A stretch of 64,000 bases of DNA, from positions 205,001-269,000 of the forward strand of contig CAJNDS010002479.1 in assembly GCA_905221605.1 (NCBI GenBank). Direction: 5' to 3'. The notes under the pieces were generated by a model, which saw only the letters and a program-made list of their open reading frames with translations, had not been told where the DNA came from and did no database searches. This document shows, piece after piece, positions 50,371-62,380 of the stretch (the stretch's first letter is position 1; each line of letters starts with the position of its first letter). Position numbers and translations under genes: made by a program. Source of the stretch: Symbiodinium natans. Lineage: Eukaryota; Sar; Dinophyceae; Suessiales; Symbiodiniaceae.

Positions 50371-53260
50371 AACATATCCCTGCAGCCCTGAACCCTAAAA
50401 CCGAAACCCTAAAGCCTAAACCCCAAACTTGAGCTGCTCAGGATTCCGAACATCGGGGACGCATCAGGGAATGACGTCTCCTACATGGCTCTTCACTTGT
50501 AGGTTCTTTCCGTGGCGACCCTAAACCCTAAACACGAAACCTTAAAGCCGAAAATCCTGTGGGAAGGTCGAGGGCATCGGGAAGTTAGGAGTTTTCGGCA
50601 GCGCATTTTGTGTTTCAGGGTTTAGGGTAGGGTTTCAGGGTTCTAGAATTGTTTTCGGTTTCCCCGGTCTGCAAGGTATAGTTTGGAGTCGCGGTTGTAC
50701 ATTTAGAGTTACTAGAAACAGGATAATATTACTGTCATTGTTGGGTGTATCTAGGCCTCCTCATAAATCTGCGTAAGTGAAGTTATTGGGTGTGGTTTTG
50801 GGATTTCTAAGTGTGCAACCCCCCGCCGCTTCAGTCACAAGTAGGGCTATATGCAAGCTAACCTACATCATATCCTTAGTTATGGCGTCTGCTCGTGAGC
50901 TCCACTGGCCAGCTGGTCTACGGTTTAGGGTTCAGGGTTCAGGGTTTAGGGTTTAGGGTTTAGGGTTTAGGGGTTAGGTTTAGGGTTTAGGGTTTAGGGT
51001 TTAGGTTTAGGGTTTAGGGTTTAGGGTTTAAGGTTTAGGGTTTAGGGTTTAGGGTTTAGGTTAGGGTTTAGGGTTTGGGGACGGTTTGCATCAGCCTGAA
51101 ACTGCACTGTACGCCGGAACCCCGTGAACAATTGACAAGTCCTGTCGTTCTCTAAGCTACAGCTTGGATTAGGGTTGAGGGGTTTTGGGGCTTCCAGAGG
51201 CCTGGATGCAAAAAACAGAGGGTTCAGGGTTTAGGGTTTGGGAGTTTAGGGTTTAGGGTTCAGGGTTTAGGGTTTAGGGTTTAGGGTTCAGGGTTCAGGG
51301 TTTAGGGTTCAGGGTTCAGGGTTTAGGGTTTCGGAGTTGAGGGATTTTTGTCCTAAGCCATGCGTAGGATTCGGGGGCTTCTGCCTCAGAGGGCCTCTGT
51401 GTCCGTGGTTGTAAATTCTCGCTGGCGATGCTGGGGTTTAGGGGTTAGTGTTTCTAAACCCTAACCCTAAACTGTAAACCCTAAACCCTAAACCCTAAAT
51501 CCTAAACCCTAAACCCGAAACCCTAAACCCTAAACACTAAACCCTAAACCCTAAACCCTAAACCCCCATAAACCCTAAACCCTTAAGACTCCATGCCGGT
51601 CTTGTCTGTCGTTGGGTCGCCTGAGTTTTTCTCCCCCCCACGAATCCCACGTTGTGGATCCTCGTGGATCCATGCTCATACCTGGAAGGCAGGCGTCGCC
51701 ATCTTTTCAACATGGCTTTTTCCACAGCAGCCTCTTACGAGCCCCTGAAAAATGCATTGTCCCTGAACCCTAAGCCTACAGCCCTAAGCTCTAAACACTA
51801 AGCCTGCAGCTCCACGCCCCAAACCAAGATTTGGTCACTTGTGCTCGTGTTGATGGAGGGGCGTAGTCGACTGACAAGCTCTCGGTACTGGGTTGTAGAT
51901 GTTCTACTTCACGGTGTGGATGCCCAGGCACGAAACCTTAGACCCTAAACCCTAGACCTCAAACCCGAAACCCAAGCCTAACGTGAAGAGAAAGGAGCGC
52001 AGTTTTTGCATACCTCCATGCCCAAGGGACACAGAGCTTCAACAACCCTGAGAACTGGTTCACCCTAAACCCTAAACCCCTAAACCCCAAACTGCAAACC
52101 CTGCATAACCAAGCACCTTATGGAATCCCAGAAAGGGTTATGCAGTCGGATGAAGTCTCTACTTCCCTCATTCCCTACTAAGAACCAGTAAGCCTGGTTT
52201 TTCAACCTTCTGAAACCCTAAACCCTAAACCCTAAACCCTAAACCCTAAACCCTCAACCCTAAACCCTAAACCCTAAGCCCCTTTAGGTTTAGGGCCTGG
52301 TTCAGTGCATGTGAGCAGGCTGAGGAGTTTAGGGTTTACGGTTCGGGGTTTGGTGAATCAAGGGACTAAAGCAGGGACCTTTGGGTTTATACCTCTTAAG
52401 TGAAGCAGTTGCTCAACATAAAGCCCTAAACCCGAAACCCTGAACCCTTATCCTTAAGCCCTAAGCCCTAAACCCTAAACCCGCGGGCTTGGAAGGCAGA
52501 ATGTCTAACCTAAACCCTAAACCCTATACCCTAAACCCTAAACCCTAAGCTCTAAGCCCTAAACCCTAAACCCTGAACTTTAAACCAGGGCGAGGCAGGC
52601 CTTCCAGAAGAGAGATCCCCCCAGCGCCGCGCGTGTGAAGCCACAAAGTGCGGGTTTACACAGCAGGCAGCTTAGGGTTTCGGGTTTCGGGTTTCGGGTT
52701 TTGGGTTTAGGGTTTAGGGTTTAGGGGTTTTAGGGTTTAGGGTTTAGGGTTTAGGGTTTAGGGTTTCGGGTTTAGGTTCAGGGTTCCTAGACCCTAAACC
52801 CTGCAGGGAACTTAGTAAGCAGACTAGACGTAAGGTTGCAGTGCCTCCAAGGTGCAACCTGAGCTACAAAATGCTTATGAAGTTCCTGCGCCTCTGGGGC
52901 TTCGGAGCGCATGGTCCCTGAAGTCTCATGGGCTTGTACAAGCAGGGTTGCAAGTTACGTAGCCAAGGTTAAATTTAAGTTTCGGTCACATTTCCTACAG
53001 CCCTAAGCCTAAACCCTAAAGCCTAAACCCTAAACCCTAAACCCTAAACCCTAAACCCCAAACCCGAAGCCCTGAACCCTAAACCCAACACAAACCCATG
53101 AACTTTCGCGTAGCATCTGGGAGTTCCTCAATTTAGGGTTTCGGGTTTAGGGCTTAGGGTTTAGGGTTTAGGCTTTGGGGTTTAGGGTTTAGGGTTTGGG
53201 GTCTAGGGTTTAGGGTTTAGGGTTTAGGGGCTGACATGGAACGGGAAAGTTAGTCAGTTC
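50371..53260. repeat. Telomere-type repeat mosaic
   Basis: TTTAGGG runs (with TTTAGG and TTCAGGG variants) lie at 50922-51080, 51215-51335, 52675-52785 and 53135-53230. CCCTAAA runs lie at 51455-51580, 52205-52275, 52510-52580 and 53005-53085. Unique spacers at 50450-50920, 51595-51950 and 52800-53000 show no recognisable gene. Confidence 0.8.
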
Positions 53261-53362
53261 CCAGAGAGTAGTCCCTTGCTCTGTTTGGAGTTTTCAGTCC
53301 CGTTTAAGCCTCTTCAAACCAACATGGCTACCCTTTCATTCCTAGGTTACTCTTGGGTTTTT
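53261..53362 (+). repeat. Dispersed repeat GGCCCTTATT ... CTCTTGGGTT, copy B
   Basis: The landmarks CCAGAGAGTAGTCCCTTG, CAGTCCCGTTTAAGCC, TTCAAACCAA, CTACCCTTTCATTCCTAGG and TTACTCTTGGGTTTT follow the same order as copy A at 17433-17536. Confidence 0.55.
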
Positions 53363-55332
53363 CGTAGTTAACTCCCAAACACAACCCCAAATCCCCTCTG
53401 CTTGAACGTAGCTTTGCTTAAATCCCAGGCCACGGAATGTCCTTAACAAGACACACACACGCACACACAAACAGAGCGCGCGGCTCTGGACAAAAGGGGT
53501 CTCGAAGCATCCACTTGGACAGCCATGGCGGAAGACAGCGGAATGCCCAGCCCCTCTCCCCTGCATGCGGAAGCCTTTCTGGTTTAGAGCTTACAGCCTT
53601 AAACCCTAAACCGTCCCAATTTGCTTCCTCAGATGTTAGGGAATCCCTTGTGGTGACAGGTCCTCAGACCAAAAATCTCCGCTTGAGGGTTTAGAGGCTT
53701 TAGCTTTGGGGGTTAGGCTTTGGGTGTAGGGTTCAGGGCGTACCTAGAGATGCAGAAGGACAGAACATAGCAGCCGCTTGAAGAGGACACACAACAAAAG
53801 CCTCGCAAGAAGGTGTCCGCTCGGATCAGTCAAGAAAAGGTGGCTGCATAGGCCTGTCTGTTCAGATCAGAATGCAGCTGTTTGTTACGGGACAGTGTCG
53901 ACACACGGTCAACAATTTTCAGATTGCATGTGCCAAGTCTTTTTCGAGCAACTCATGTCCAATACTGGTGATTCAAGGAACCCTAGACCCCAAACCCTAA
54001 ACCCTAAACCCTAAACCCTAAACCCTAAACTTGGCAAGTGGCCCTGAAACCACAGCACGTGCTTTTCTCGCATGTTCAGTCGGCAGCCATTGGAATTCTT
54101 GGTAGCCCAGTGGGTTTTGGTTGATCTATTTTGGTTCTGGGATCCTTCTTAAGAACCCTAAGCCCTCAACCCCAAACCCCCCAAAAGGGTGCCCTTATTA
54201 TCATATTATGGCTTCTGGGCTACCAAGAGTTCTAGGATCATCAGGTTGGGCCTTGGGCCTTAAAGGTTTAGGGCTTAGGGTTTAGAGTTTAGGGTTTAGC
54301 CACCAAGCTTGGCTTTTGTGGCCGAAAAGCCCGCAACTCCCAAAGCCAAAGCGGCCCGCATGCTAAACTCGGACCCTAAACCCTAAACCCTAAACCCTAA
54401 ACCCTACACCCTGAACCCTAAACCCGAAACCCTAAACCCTATACCCTAAACCCTACTGTCGGCCTCACCCACAGGCCCCCCAGGGCTCCCTGCATCCGCC
54501 ATGTCCTCGCACGAGAAACCTTCGCACAAGCTGTACCCCTCAGACAGAAAGGTCAAGACATATGAGCGACGGTTTAGGGTTTAGGGTTCAGGGTTCAGGG
54601 TTTAGGGTTCAGGGTTTAGGGTTTAGGGTTAGGGTCTTTAGAGTTGAGGGTTTATTGGGTCTTCTTATACGTTGTCTACCCTCAACCCTAAACCCGAAGC
54701 CGAAGCTTTGCATTCATGACTGCTGGAAGGGCTTTCGGTCTCCCTAAACCCTAAACCCTAAACCCTATACCCTATGGTCAGGCCGGCATAGGCGTGAAGG
54801 GCTGATGGTTTTAGAGCTGCTGGAATGCTGAATGGGACCCTGTACTACCCCGAGCCTCCCCTCAGGGTTTAGGGTATAGGATTTATAAGGGTTCAGGGTT
54901 TTTTCGGTTTAGCGTTTAGGGTTTAGGGTTTAGGGCTTGAGTCAAAAGCTTGTGTTGGGCCTTCCCCAGGGTGGGGGCGCGGCTTAGGATCCCGTGATGA
55001 GATGGTTTAGGGTTTAGGGTTCAGGGTTCAGGGTTTAGGGTTTAGGGTTTAGGGTTGAGGATTGCGTGTGCCTGTGTCGTTCGAGTCAGTCAGGCCAGAA
55101 AATACTTCGAAAGTAAACCCTAAACACCAAAAACCCTAAACCCTAAACCCTAAACCCATGAAGCAGTGGGGGTGCAGCAATTCTTGGAGCCCAGCTCGAA
55201 ACCGACCAAGGGCCGGCGCGCGCCCGGGCAAGACATGGGAAACCCTGGTTTCTGCCACGAGTTCGCCTGCCTCGACCTGCTAACCACGACTTATACTGGA
55301 AAAGGGTTTAGGGTGTAGGGTTTAGGGCTATT
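53363..55332. repeat. Telomere-type mosaic with unique spacers
   Basis: CCCTAAA runs lie at 53983-54030, 54370-54455 and 54745-54775. TTTAGGG/TTCAGGG runs lie at 54570-54632 and 55005-55060. The unique stretch 53370-53990 has two frames of 78-85 codons without recognisable domains. Confidence 0.7.
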
Positions 55333-55430
55333 GGGACCCAGAGTAGGCCCTTATTCCCGTTTTGTTTTGGGTTCAGGTTCCCCTATAGGGCCCGTTGAAC
55401 CAACTTTTTCCTCGGTTACTTTTGGGTTTA
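55333..55430 (+). repeat. Dispersed repeat GGCCCTTATT ... CTTTTGGGTT, copy C
   Basis: GGGACCCAGAGTAGGCCCTT, GGGTTCAGGTTCCCC, AGGGCCCGTTGAACCAA and TTCCTCGGTTACTTTTGGGT follow the order of copies A and B. Confidence 0.6.
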
Positions 55431-57554
55431 GTATAGCCAGAATGAATCCTGATCATGGTGATGATCAGGATATTCGCAAAGAGAGCAGCGTAGATTCAAA
55501 AAAACTCATCTACTATTTGCAAAAGAACACTAACAATCCCTATATTACCCTTAACAAGGAAGAATATACATATACATATATATATATATATATATAATTT
55601 ATTGTTTTTTGGGTTTAGGGTTTAGGGTTTAGGGTTTCTTAAGGAATTAGTAGCCATGGTCATGTTTTCAGGGTACGTGCCCCCAAGGAAGTGGGGAACC
55701 GCACTTTCAGAAAACAACAACTGGCGATCTAAGTCTATCCTGGCGGCTAGAGGCCCGTGTCATGGGTTTAGGGTTTAGGGTTTAAGGGAGTTTAGGGAAG
55801 GAAGCGACAAGAACCGCGCTGAGTTCAACTCGGACTAGGTTTGTTCTATACCCCCCCGAGCTAACCGGTGAGAGGACCGAGAAGAGACCATCCACAAAGG
55901 TCCCATGAAAAGTAGGCCAGGAAATTCCCCCATCAGGTTGGCTCTTACGGTGGGTAGAATTTCTACTTGGCACCTACTTCCTAAGTCCCCCCGATCCTCC
56001 AAGTAGATATCCCGTTTAAAATCCGCGGTGCCCTTCTGTACCCCAAAGATAGCAAGCCGGAGAAAGCTACCCGCCCTTCCTGAAGTTGGGGTTCGGGCTT
56101 TCGGGTTTAGGGTTTAGGGTTTAGGGCTAGGGTTTAGGGTTCAGGGTTTCGGGCTTAGGGTTCCTGGTGGCCCTGGAAAGGGCCAAATCAAGCACATGTT
56201 TTCGCAGGGGTTCAAGATCAGTTAAAGTCAACACCCCTCCTCCCGACACCCTAACCCCCAACATTAAACCCTAAACCCTAAACCCTACACCCTACACCCT
56301 AGCCCTAAACCCTAAACGCTAAACCGCACGCAGAGGCGAGACTAGGGGTGTCTCAGCTGCCAGAATCAGGCCCTGGACGAGCCGCGGAGCGAGTCCTGCA
56401 TCGTGAGTTTTTGGTTTAGGATTTCGGGTTCAGGTTTCAGGGTTCAGGGTCCTACGAAGCAAGCCAGTAGGAAAGGTCAACTACAGCATGTTTTACGAAA
56501 CCCAGAACAATCCCAGCGTGGGGAGTGTAGTCGCCCCTTCCAGCCTAGCAGAATTAGGGTTTAGGGTTTAGGGTTTTGGTTTCGGGATGGTGCGCCCTCA
56601 GCCCAACAAAAACCCAAACATCAAGGTTACAATATAGGCTATAATACCCCAAACCCTAAACCCTTAACCCTGCTTAGAACTACCCATGAACCTTCAAGTA
56701 AAGCACAGGGGCTAGACCTTGGACATTTGCAACGCCGCGGCTCGTTCCAGGTAGCTGCCCGTGCCCATTTCGTTCCCTGCCTTTACTGCGAAAAAAGTGC
56801 CCGAAACCCTAAACCCTAAGCCCTAAACCCTAAACCCTAAGCCCTCAACCCTAAACCCTAAACCCTAAACAACCCTCAACCGCAGCGAAAAAGCACCCTG
56901 AATCCCAAACCCCCAACCCAAAAACTTTAAAAAAAAAGCCCTCAAGCCCTCAAGCCTAAACCCGCACACCTCAGCCGCATAGCTTTGGGGACTTCCGCTC
57001 CCTAAGTCCAAAAATCGCCAACCCAAAAGCCTAGGGTTTAGGGTGAAGTGTTTAGGGTTAAGTGTTTAGGGTTAGATTGCAATCTTGGAAGGAGGTTTGT
57101 AGGAACGGACAGCTGAGCACGCTGCACACAAGCTGCAGCCATACTGGAAAGTGTGTTTTTGGTGCGCGTGCGTGTGTGCGTGCGTGGCTGGGTGGGTGGG
57201 TGGGTGGGTGGGTGGGTGCGTGGCTGCGTGTCTGCGTGGCTGCGTGGCCGCGTGGGTGGGCGGGTGGGTGGGTGGGTCTTGTGTGTCTCTGTGTGTGTGT
57301 GTGTGTGTGTGCGTGGTTTTGCGTTTGGGCTCACGAATCTCCACCCGACCTACAGTAGAGCTCATTCCCTCATGCCGGATTTAGTGCTTATAGTTCTTAT
57401 TCAGGGCAACTTAAAGGTGGGTAACGCTGAGACAGAGCAAGGTTGCACCCGAAACCAAAGTTCGTCGAACCCCCCGCCCCCTTCGCCTAACCGGCCTAAC
57501 CCCCAAACATGTATCATGTTTAAATTAATTATATGATTTTTGTCAATTATTAAT
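55431..57554. repeat. Telomere-type mosaic with microsatellites
   Basis: A (TA)n run lies at 55567-55597. TTTAGGG patches lie at 55612-55637, 55765-55790 and 56103-56165. CCCTAAA patches lie at 56263-56330 and 56800-56870. A compound GTGCGTGG/(GGGT)n/(TG)n microsatellite is at 57163-57313. The foldback end motif CTACCCATGAACCTTCAAGT occurs at 56680-56699. No gene is seen. Confidence 0.75.
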
Positions 57555-58115
57555 CTTATTCATATTATTCATATTATTCATATGATTCATATGATTCATA
57601 TGATTCATATGATTCATATGATTCATATGATTCACATGATTCACATGATTCATATGGTTCATATGATTCATATGACTCATATTTTTCATATTATTCATAT
57701 GATTCATATGATTCATATTATTCATATTGTTCATATTATTCATATTATTTATATTATTCATATTATTCATATTATTCAGATGATTCATATGATTCATAAG
57801 ATTCATATGATTCATATGATTCATATGATTCATAAGAAACAAATATGATTCACATGATTCATATGGTTCATATGATTCATATGATTCATATTATTCAAAT
57901 TATTCATATTATTCATATGATTCATATGATTCATATTATTCATATGATTCATATGATTCATATTATTCATATTGTTCATAATATTCATATTATTCATATT
58001 GTTCATATTATTCATATTATTCATATTATTCATATTATTCATATTATTCATATTATTCATATTATTCATAAAATTCATATTATTCATATTATTCATATGA
58101 TTCATATTATTATTT
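57555..58115. repeat. 9-bp AT-rich tandem array (ATTCATATG / ATTCATATT)
   Basis: About 560 bases of a nine-base unit, ATTCATATG and ATTCATATT in alternating blocks, with a few breaks (57834-57845). Because the unit is a multiple of three without stops, both strands are open (Ile-His-Met or Asn-His-Met repeats). It is flanked by TTAATATTATT sequence to 58235. Confidence 0.95.
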
Positions 58116-58394
58116 ATTATTATGATTATTAATGCGATTAAAACTATTAGTACGATTAGTACTATTAATATTATTAATATTATGAATATTTTTAATACTA
58201 TTAACATTATCAATCATATTCAGATGATTAATATTTTTACATTATTCCCCCACGCTCCCCCCCGCCCCCTTGAGCTTGAGCTGGAGGCTCTTAAACTTAG
58301 GGTGCAGGGTTTAGGGCTTAGGGCTTCGGGTTCAAGGGAAAGGGTTTAGGGTTTAGGGTCGAGAAGTCCAGAGCTAGGAGTTGATTTTTTTCTT

Positions 58395-58512
58395 TGAGAC
58401 CCAAGAGTAAACTAGGGGAAAAAAGGGTGCCCGCCCATTCTGGTTGAAAAGACGCGTACAAGGTGCCCTAAGCCCCAAAAGAAGAGAATAAGGGCCTGCT
58501 CGGGGTCCCAGA
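58395..58512 (-). repeat. Dispersed repeat GGCCCTTATT ... CTCTTGGGTT, copy D (inverted)
   Basis: Read on the minus strand it gives GGGACCCCGAGCAGGCCCTT, ATTCTCTTC, TTTTCAACCAGAA, GGGCACCCTTTTTTCCCCTA and TTTACTCTTGGGTCTC, the same order as copies A-C. A partial inverted copy follows at 58553-58597. Confidence 0.6.
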
Positions 58513-58597
58513 AACCCTACCCCTAAGGCCTAAACCCTAAACCCCTAATTCCTGACAAGGTGCCCTAAAGAGAATCAGGGCCTACTCCAGGTCTCAG

Positions 58598-59742
58598 TTT
58601 TAATTCTAAGGTTGGGCCCATGGGCCCTGGGTGTGGTCCCTTACAAAGTTCAGGGCGCTCACTTCGGATCCCTACTTCGGGTTCAGGGTGGAGTCCCTAC
58701 CCTAATCCTGCGCCCTAAATGTTGCTGGGAATACGAGTGGCTCTGCAGCACTTAAATTGATAGCGTCGAGCACGTTCCCCTTCTGTAGCCTGGCAGTGAA
58801 ATTTTCGCCGGAAGCCTCAGCTGTGAAGATTCAGTCAGATGTATAATCTAAATCGGAGTGGGTTTAGGGTTTAGGGTTTAGGGTTTAGGGTATCGGGGCT
58901 CAGGGGTTTGCTGAGGGCTTTTTGACATTGTGTAGCTTTTGAACATCACTGCTGTTTTGCTTGGGTTATTAAAAGTAAGGGAATGGGCTGTCGCCATCGG
59001 CGTAGGCTTAGGGGTCGCGGGCTGTATAGCCCCAGGGCCGGTCGTGGGCTGTGTAGCCCTAAGCGTACACGGGGTCCCCTCTAAGAGGTGGGGCCCCTTT
59101 AAGGGCCAAGGGGGGTTGTTCTATTTTTCGTCTGGGTTTCGGAAGCCGCGGCTCCTGTTGGCAGACTTCTAAACCCCCAAACCCTAAACCCCTAAACCCG
59201 AAACCCAAAACCCTGATCCCCAAACAGGGGTTCTCTTCGAGCCAAGGTTGCTTTTTCGGGGGGGAGGTCTCGGGTTCGTCTTGGGTTGAGGGTCTAGGGT
59301 TGAGGGTTTTAGGGGGGTTCAGGGGTGTTGGTGGCTTTAGGGTTTAGGGTGTAGGCTTTGGGGTTCAGGGTTTAGGGTTTTGGGGTTAAGGCTTTGGGTT
59401 TTTGGGGCTTTTTTGCAGGGCGTGAGCATTTGGGTTTAGAAGAGCGGGGGGCGGGCAGGTGAATTTGTGAACCATGCTAACCTCAAGGCTATAAATCCGA
59501 ATTAGACCCCAAGCCCCAAACCCAACTCGATGCAATGAATGACCCAGCACCCTTGCAAACTAGACCATGGGATTTAGGGTTTAGTGTCCAGGGTTCTTTA
59601 AGCCCTCAACCCTAAAAGGTCGCAGCCCAGCCTTCTCGCCAGCACGAGGTGACCACCATAGCGGCCCGGGGGATGGGCTTTAGGGTTTAGGGTTTAGGGT
59701 TTAGGGTTTAGGGTTTAGGGTTTAGGGTTTAGGGTTTAGGGT

Positions 59743-59788
<46 letters not shown>

Positions 59789-60079
59789 GGTTAGGGTTTA
59801 GGCTTTAGGTCTAGAGTCTAGGGCCGTAAAAACCCCTATTCCTGAACTGGTGCCCGGAAGCTCTGGTCGAACTCTTTGAGGTAACTAGGCTCCCGGCTTC
59901 CCCAAAACATAGTGGGGTTTTGGGTTTCGGGTTTAGGGTATTACAAATCTGAGCGCTCTGAGCACGGGTTCGGATTTTTTACGTGGAATGCTGGGGTCCT
60001 CGGGCCTGGGCGCCAGGCCTAAACGCCTAAAACCCTAAACCCGAGACCCTCCAACCCTAAACCCCAGACCCTAGACTGG
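58598..60079. repeat. Telomere-type mosaic with GGGTTGA variant
   Basis: TTTAGGG runs lie at 58861-58892 and 59680-59740. The second run turns into a homogeneous GGGTTGA run at 59740-59792. The unique stretch 58900-59170 contains a 77-codon frame (58939-59172) with a hydrophobic start but no recognisable domain. Confidence 0.7.
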
Positions 60080-61042
60080 CTCCACACTTCGAGGGCCCAG
60101 GATGTGTCGCGAAATGGGGTTTGTCGATGTGACGGCCGACCTGTAAAAGCAGAAAGCCGCTCCCGACAGCGGGTCTCCCTCTGTAGCTTCCAAGTTCTCT
60201 GCCTCGGGTATCTCGGTAGCTGTAGCCAAGTCCAGTCCGGCTGGAAATCGGGCAGCTCTTACCATGCCGCCACCATAGCCCGCGCCGTAAGCTTTGCCAT
60301 GCCCAAGATTCAGTTATTTTTCGCCCATGCGAGCTTTAGCCTTGCCAAAAAAACACACCTGAAAATACAGGACATGACTGTTCCGTCGTGAGGATGCCGA
60401 TGATGCTGATGCTCGTGATGCTGATGCACGTGATGCTGATGCTCATGTTGCCTGCGCCAATAAAAAACGGGCCCTTTTCGGCCCCTCCGCAGGGCACATA
60501 TATAGCCCTGCAATACCGTGGGGTGCATTTTGCTCCACGATGATTTGATTCTTCTAGGTCTAGATAATTCCCCAGCATATTTTTCCCGAGCCCAAACCCT
60601 CGGTTAAGTTTTATATATCGTTTTGAAGAAGGGGGGCCCGTGGAAGGGTGTCGGGTCCCACTAGGGGCTCACACCTGGGCCTGGGGTTCCCTCTAGCCCA
60701 GGCCATCATGTTGTACTTGTGTTTTGCCATCTTGTAACTTCATCCAGAGTCCTTCATTCATCTAGTTCGGCCTGGGCAGGGGGGGCTCTACCGTAACTAG
60801 ATATGCAAATTTTGTCCTGTCAACTCAATGCCGTAAGTCGTATAAAATGTCGTTTTGTTAAAAAACGGGTGAGCCCGGCCTGGTGAGGCCCTGGGCCACC
60901 CCCCGGCAAGCGGCACCGGGAGACCAAAACGCGCACGAGGTCTTTATAAAATACATCTTCTAGTCGGCATTGAAAGGACACCCTAATCCCCAAATACCCT
61001 AAGTAGAAATTGAAAGTGTTCTGATGCTCATTTTTGCTCGAG
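60080..61042. other. Non-telomeric island without recognised gene; 15-bp repeat
   Basis: Unique sequence with short frames (95 codons or fewer) on both strands. At 60402-60446 there are three units of GATGCTGATGCTCGT with changes. A possible TATA-like TATATA occurs at 60500 with no gene to attach it to. Confidence 0.4.
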
Positions 61043-61230
61043 CAACCTTGATCCGATGGATTTCCCTGCTGAGCAATCTTGATCCGATGGATTTCCCTGC
61101 TGAGCAATCTTGATCCGATGGGTTTCCCTGCTGAGCAATCTTGATCCGATGGATTTCCTTGCTGAGAAATCGTGATCCGCCTGCTGAGCGATCTTGATCC
61201 GATGGATTTCCTTGCTGAGAAATCTTGAAG
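61043..61230 (+). repeat. 31-bp tandem repeat
   Basis: About six units read GAGCAATCTTGATCCGATGG then ATTTCCCTGCT, 31 bases each. The first four are nearly identical; the fifth is shortened (GTGATCCGCCTGCT). Confidence 0.9.
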
Positions 61231-61239
61231 CTTGCAACC

Positions 61240-62380
61240 GCATCTTCAGCTGTAGCACGGACTCTTGGGCTTTGCTACTCTTGGGCTTTGCTTCCCGCCG
61301 TCACCCAAAGACTCTGGACCTTTGTTTTTCGCCATCAACCAGCAGCATCTTCAGCTCTAGCACGGATTCTGGGCCGTTGCCTCCCGCCGTCACCCAAACC
61401 CTTTCCTCAGCTGCAGTACGGATTCTGGGCCTTTGCTGCCTGCCGTCAACCAACAGCATCTTGAGCTGTAGCACGGACCTCTGGGCCTTTGCTCCCTGCC
61501 GTCACCAAGAAAGTCCTCAGCTGCAGTACGGACTCTCTGCCTTTGTTTCCCGCCGTCCACCAACAGTATCTTCACCTGTAGCACGGACTCTGGGCCTTTG
61601 CTTCCCGCCGTCAACCAACAGCATCTTCAGCTGTAGAACGGACACTGGGCCTTTGCTTCCCGCCGTCACCCAAACATCTGGGCCTTTGCTTCCCGCCGTC
61701 ACCCAAACAAGTCCTCAGCTGCAGTACGGACTCTGGGCCTTGGCTTCCCGCCGTCAACCAACAGCATCTTCAGCTGGAGCACGGACACTGGGCCTGTGTT
61801 TCCCCCCGTCACCCAAAAAAGTCCTCAGCTGCAGTACGGACTCTGGACCTTTGTTTTTCGCCATCAACCAGCAGCATCTTCAGCTCTAGCACGGATTCTG
61901 GGCCGTTGCTTCCCGCCGTCACCCAAACCCAAGAAAGTCCTCAGCTTCAGTACGGATTCTGGGCCTTTGCTGCCTGCCGTCAACCAACAGCATCTTGAGC
62001 TGTAGCACGGACTCTGGGCCTTTGCTTCCCGCCGTCACGCAAAGAAGTCCTCAGCTGCAGTAGGGACTCTTTGCCTTTGCTTCCCGCCGTCAGCCTACAG
62101 AATCTTCAGCTGTAGCACAAACTCTGGGCCTTTGCTTCCCGCCGTCACCCAAAGAAGCGGACTCTGAGCTTTTGCTCTCGCCGTCAACCTACAGAATCTT
62201 CAGCTGTAGTACGGACTCTGGGCCTTTGCTTCCTGCCGTCGCCCAAAAAAGTCCTCGTACGGACTCTGGGCATTTGCTGCCCGCCGTCAACCAACAGCAT
62301 CTGATATCTTCAGCTGTAGCACGGACCTGTGGGCCTTTGCTCCCCGCCGTCAGCTACAGTACGGTGCTTCCCGCAATCAC
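61240..62380 (+). repeat. Satellite of alternating 54-58 bp units
   Basis: Two subunit types alternate: CTTCAGCTGTAGCACGGAC and CCTCAGCTGCAGTACGGAC. Each is followed by TCTGGGCCTTTGCTTCCCGC and CGTCAACCAACAGCAT or CGTCACCCAAA-AAAG. Subunit starts near 61404, 61462, 61516 and 61573 give a dimer of about 112 bases. A 231-codon frame (61194-61889) crosses the array but the dimer is not a multiple of three, so I consider it non-coding. Confidence 0.85.

Noticed and set aside
57540-58213. Ile-His-Met and Asn-His-Met repeat proteins
   Set aside because: They come from the nine-base AT-rich array, whose unit length is a multiple of three.
61194-61889. 231-codon frame with SCSTDSGPL-type repeats
   Set aside because: It crosses satellite units whose dimer is not a multiple of three, and equivalent frames are interrupted elsewhere in the same array.
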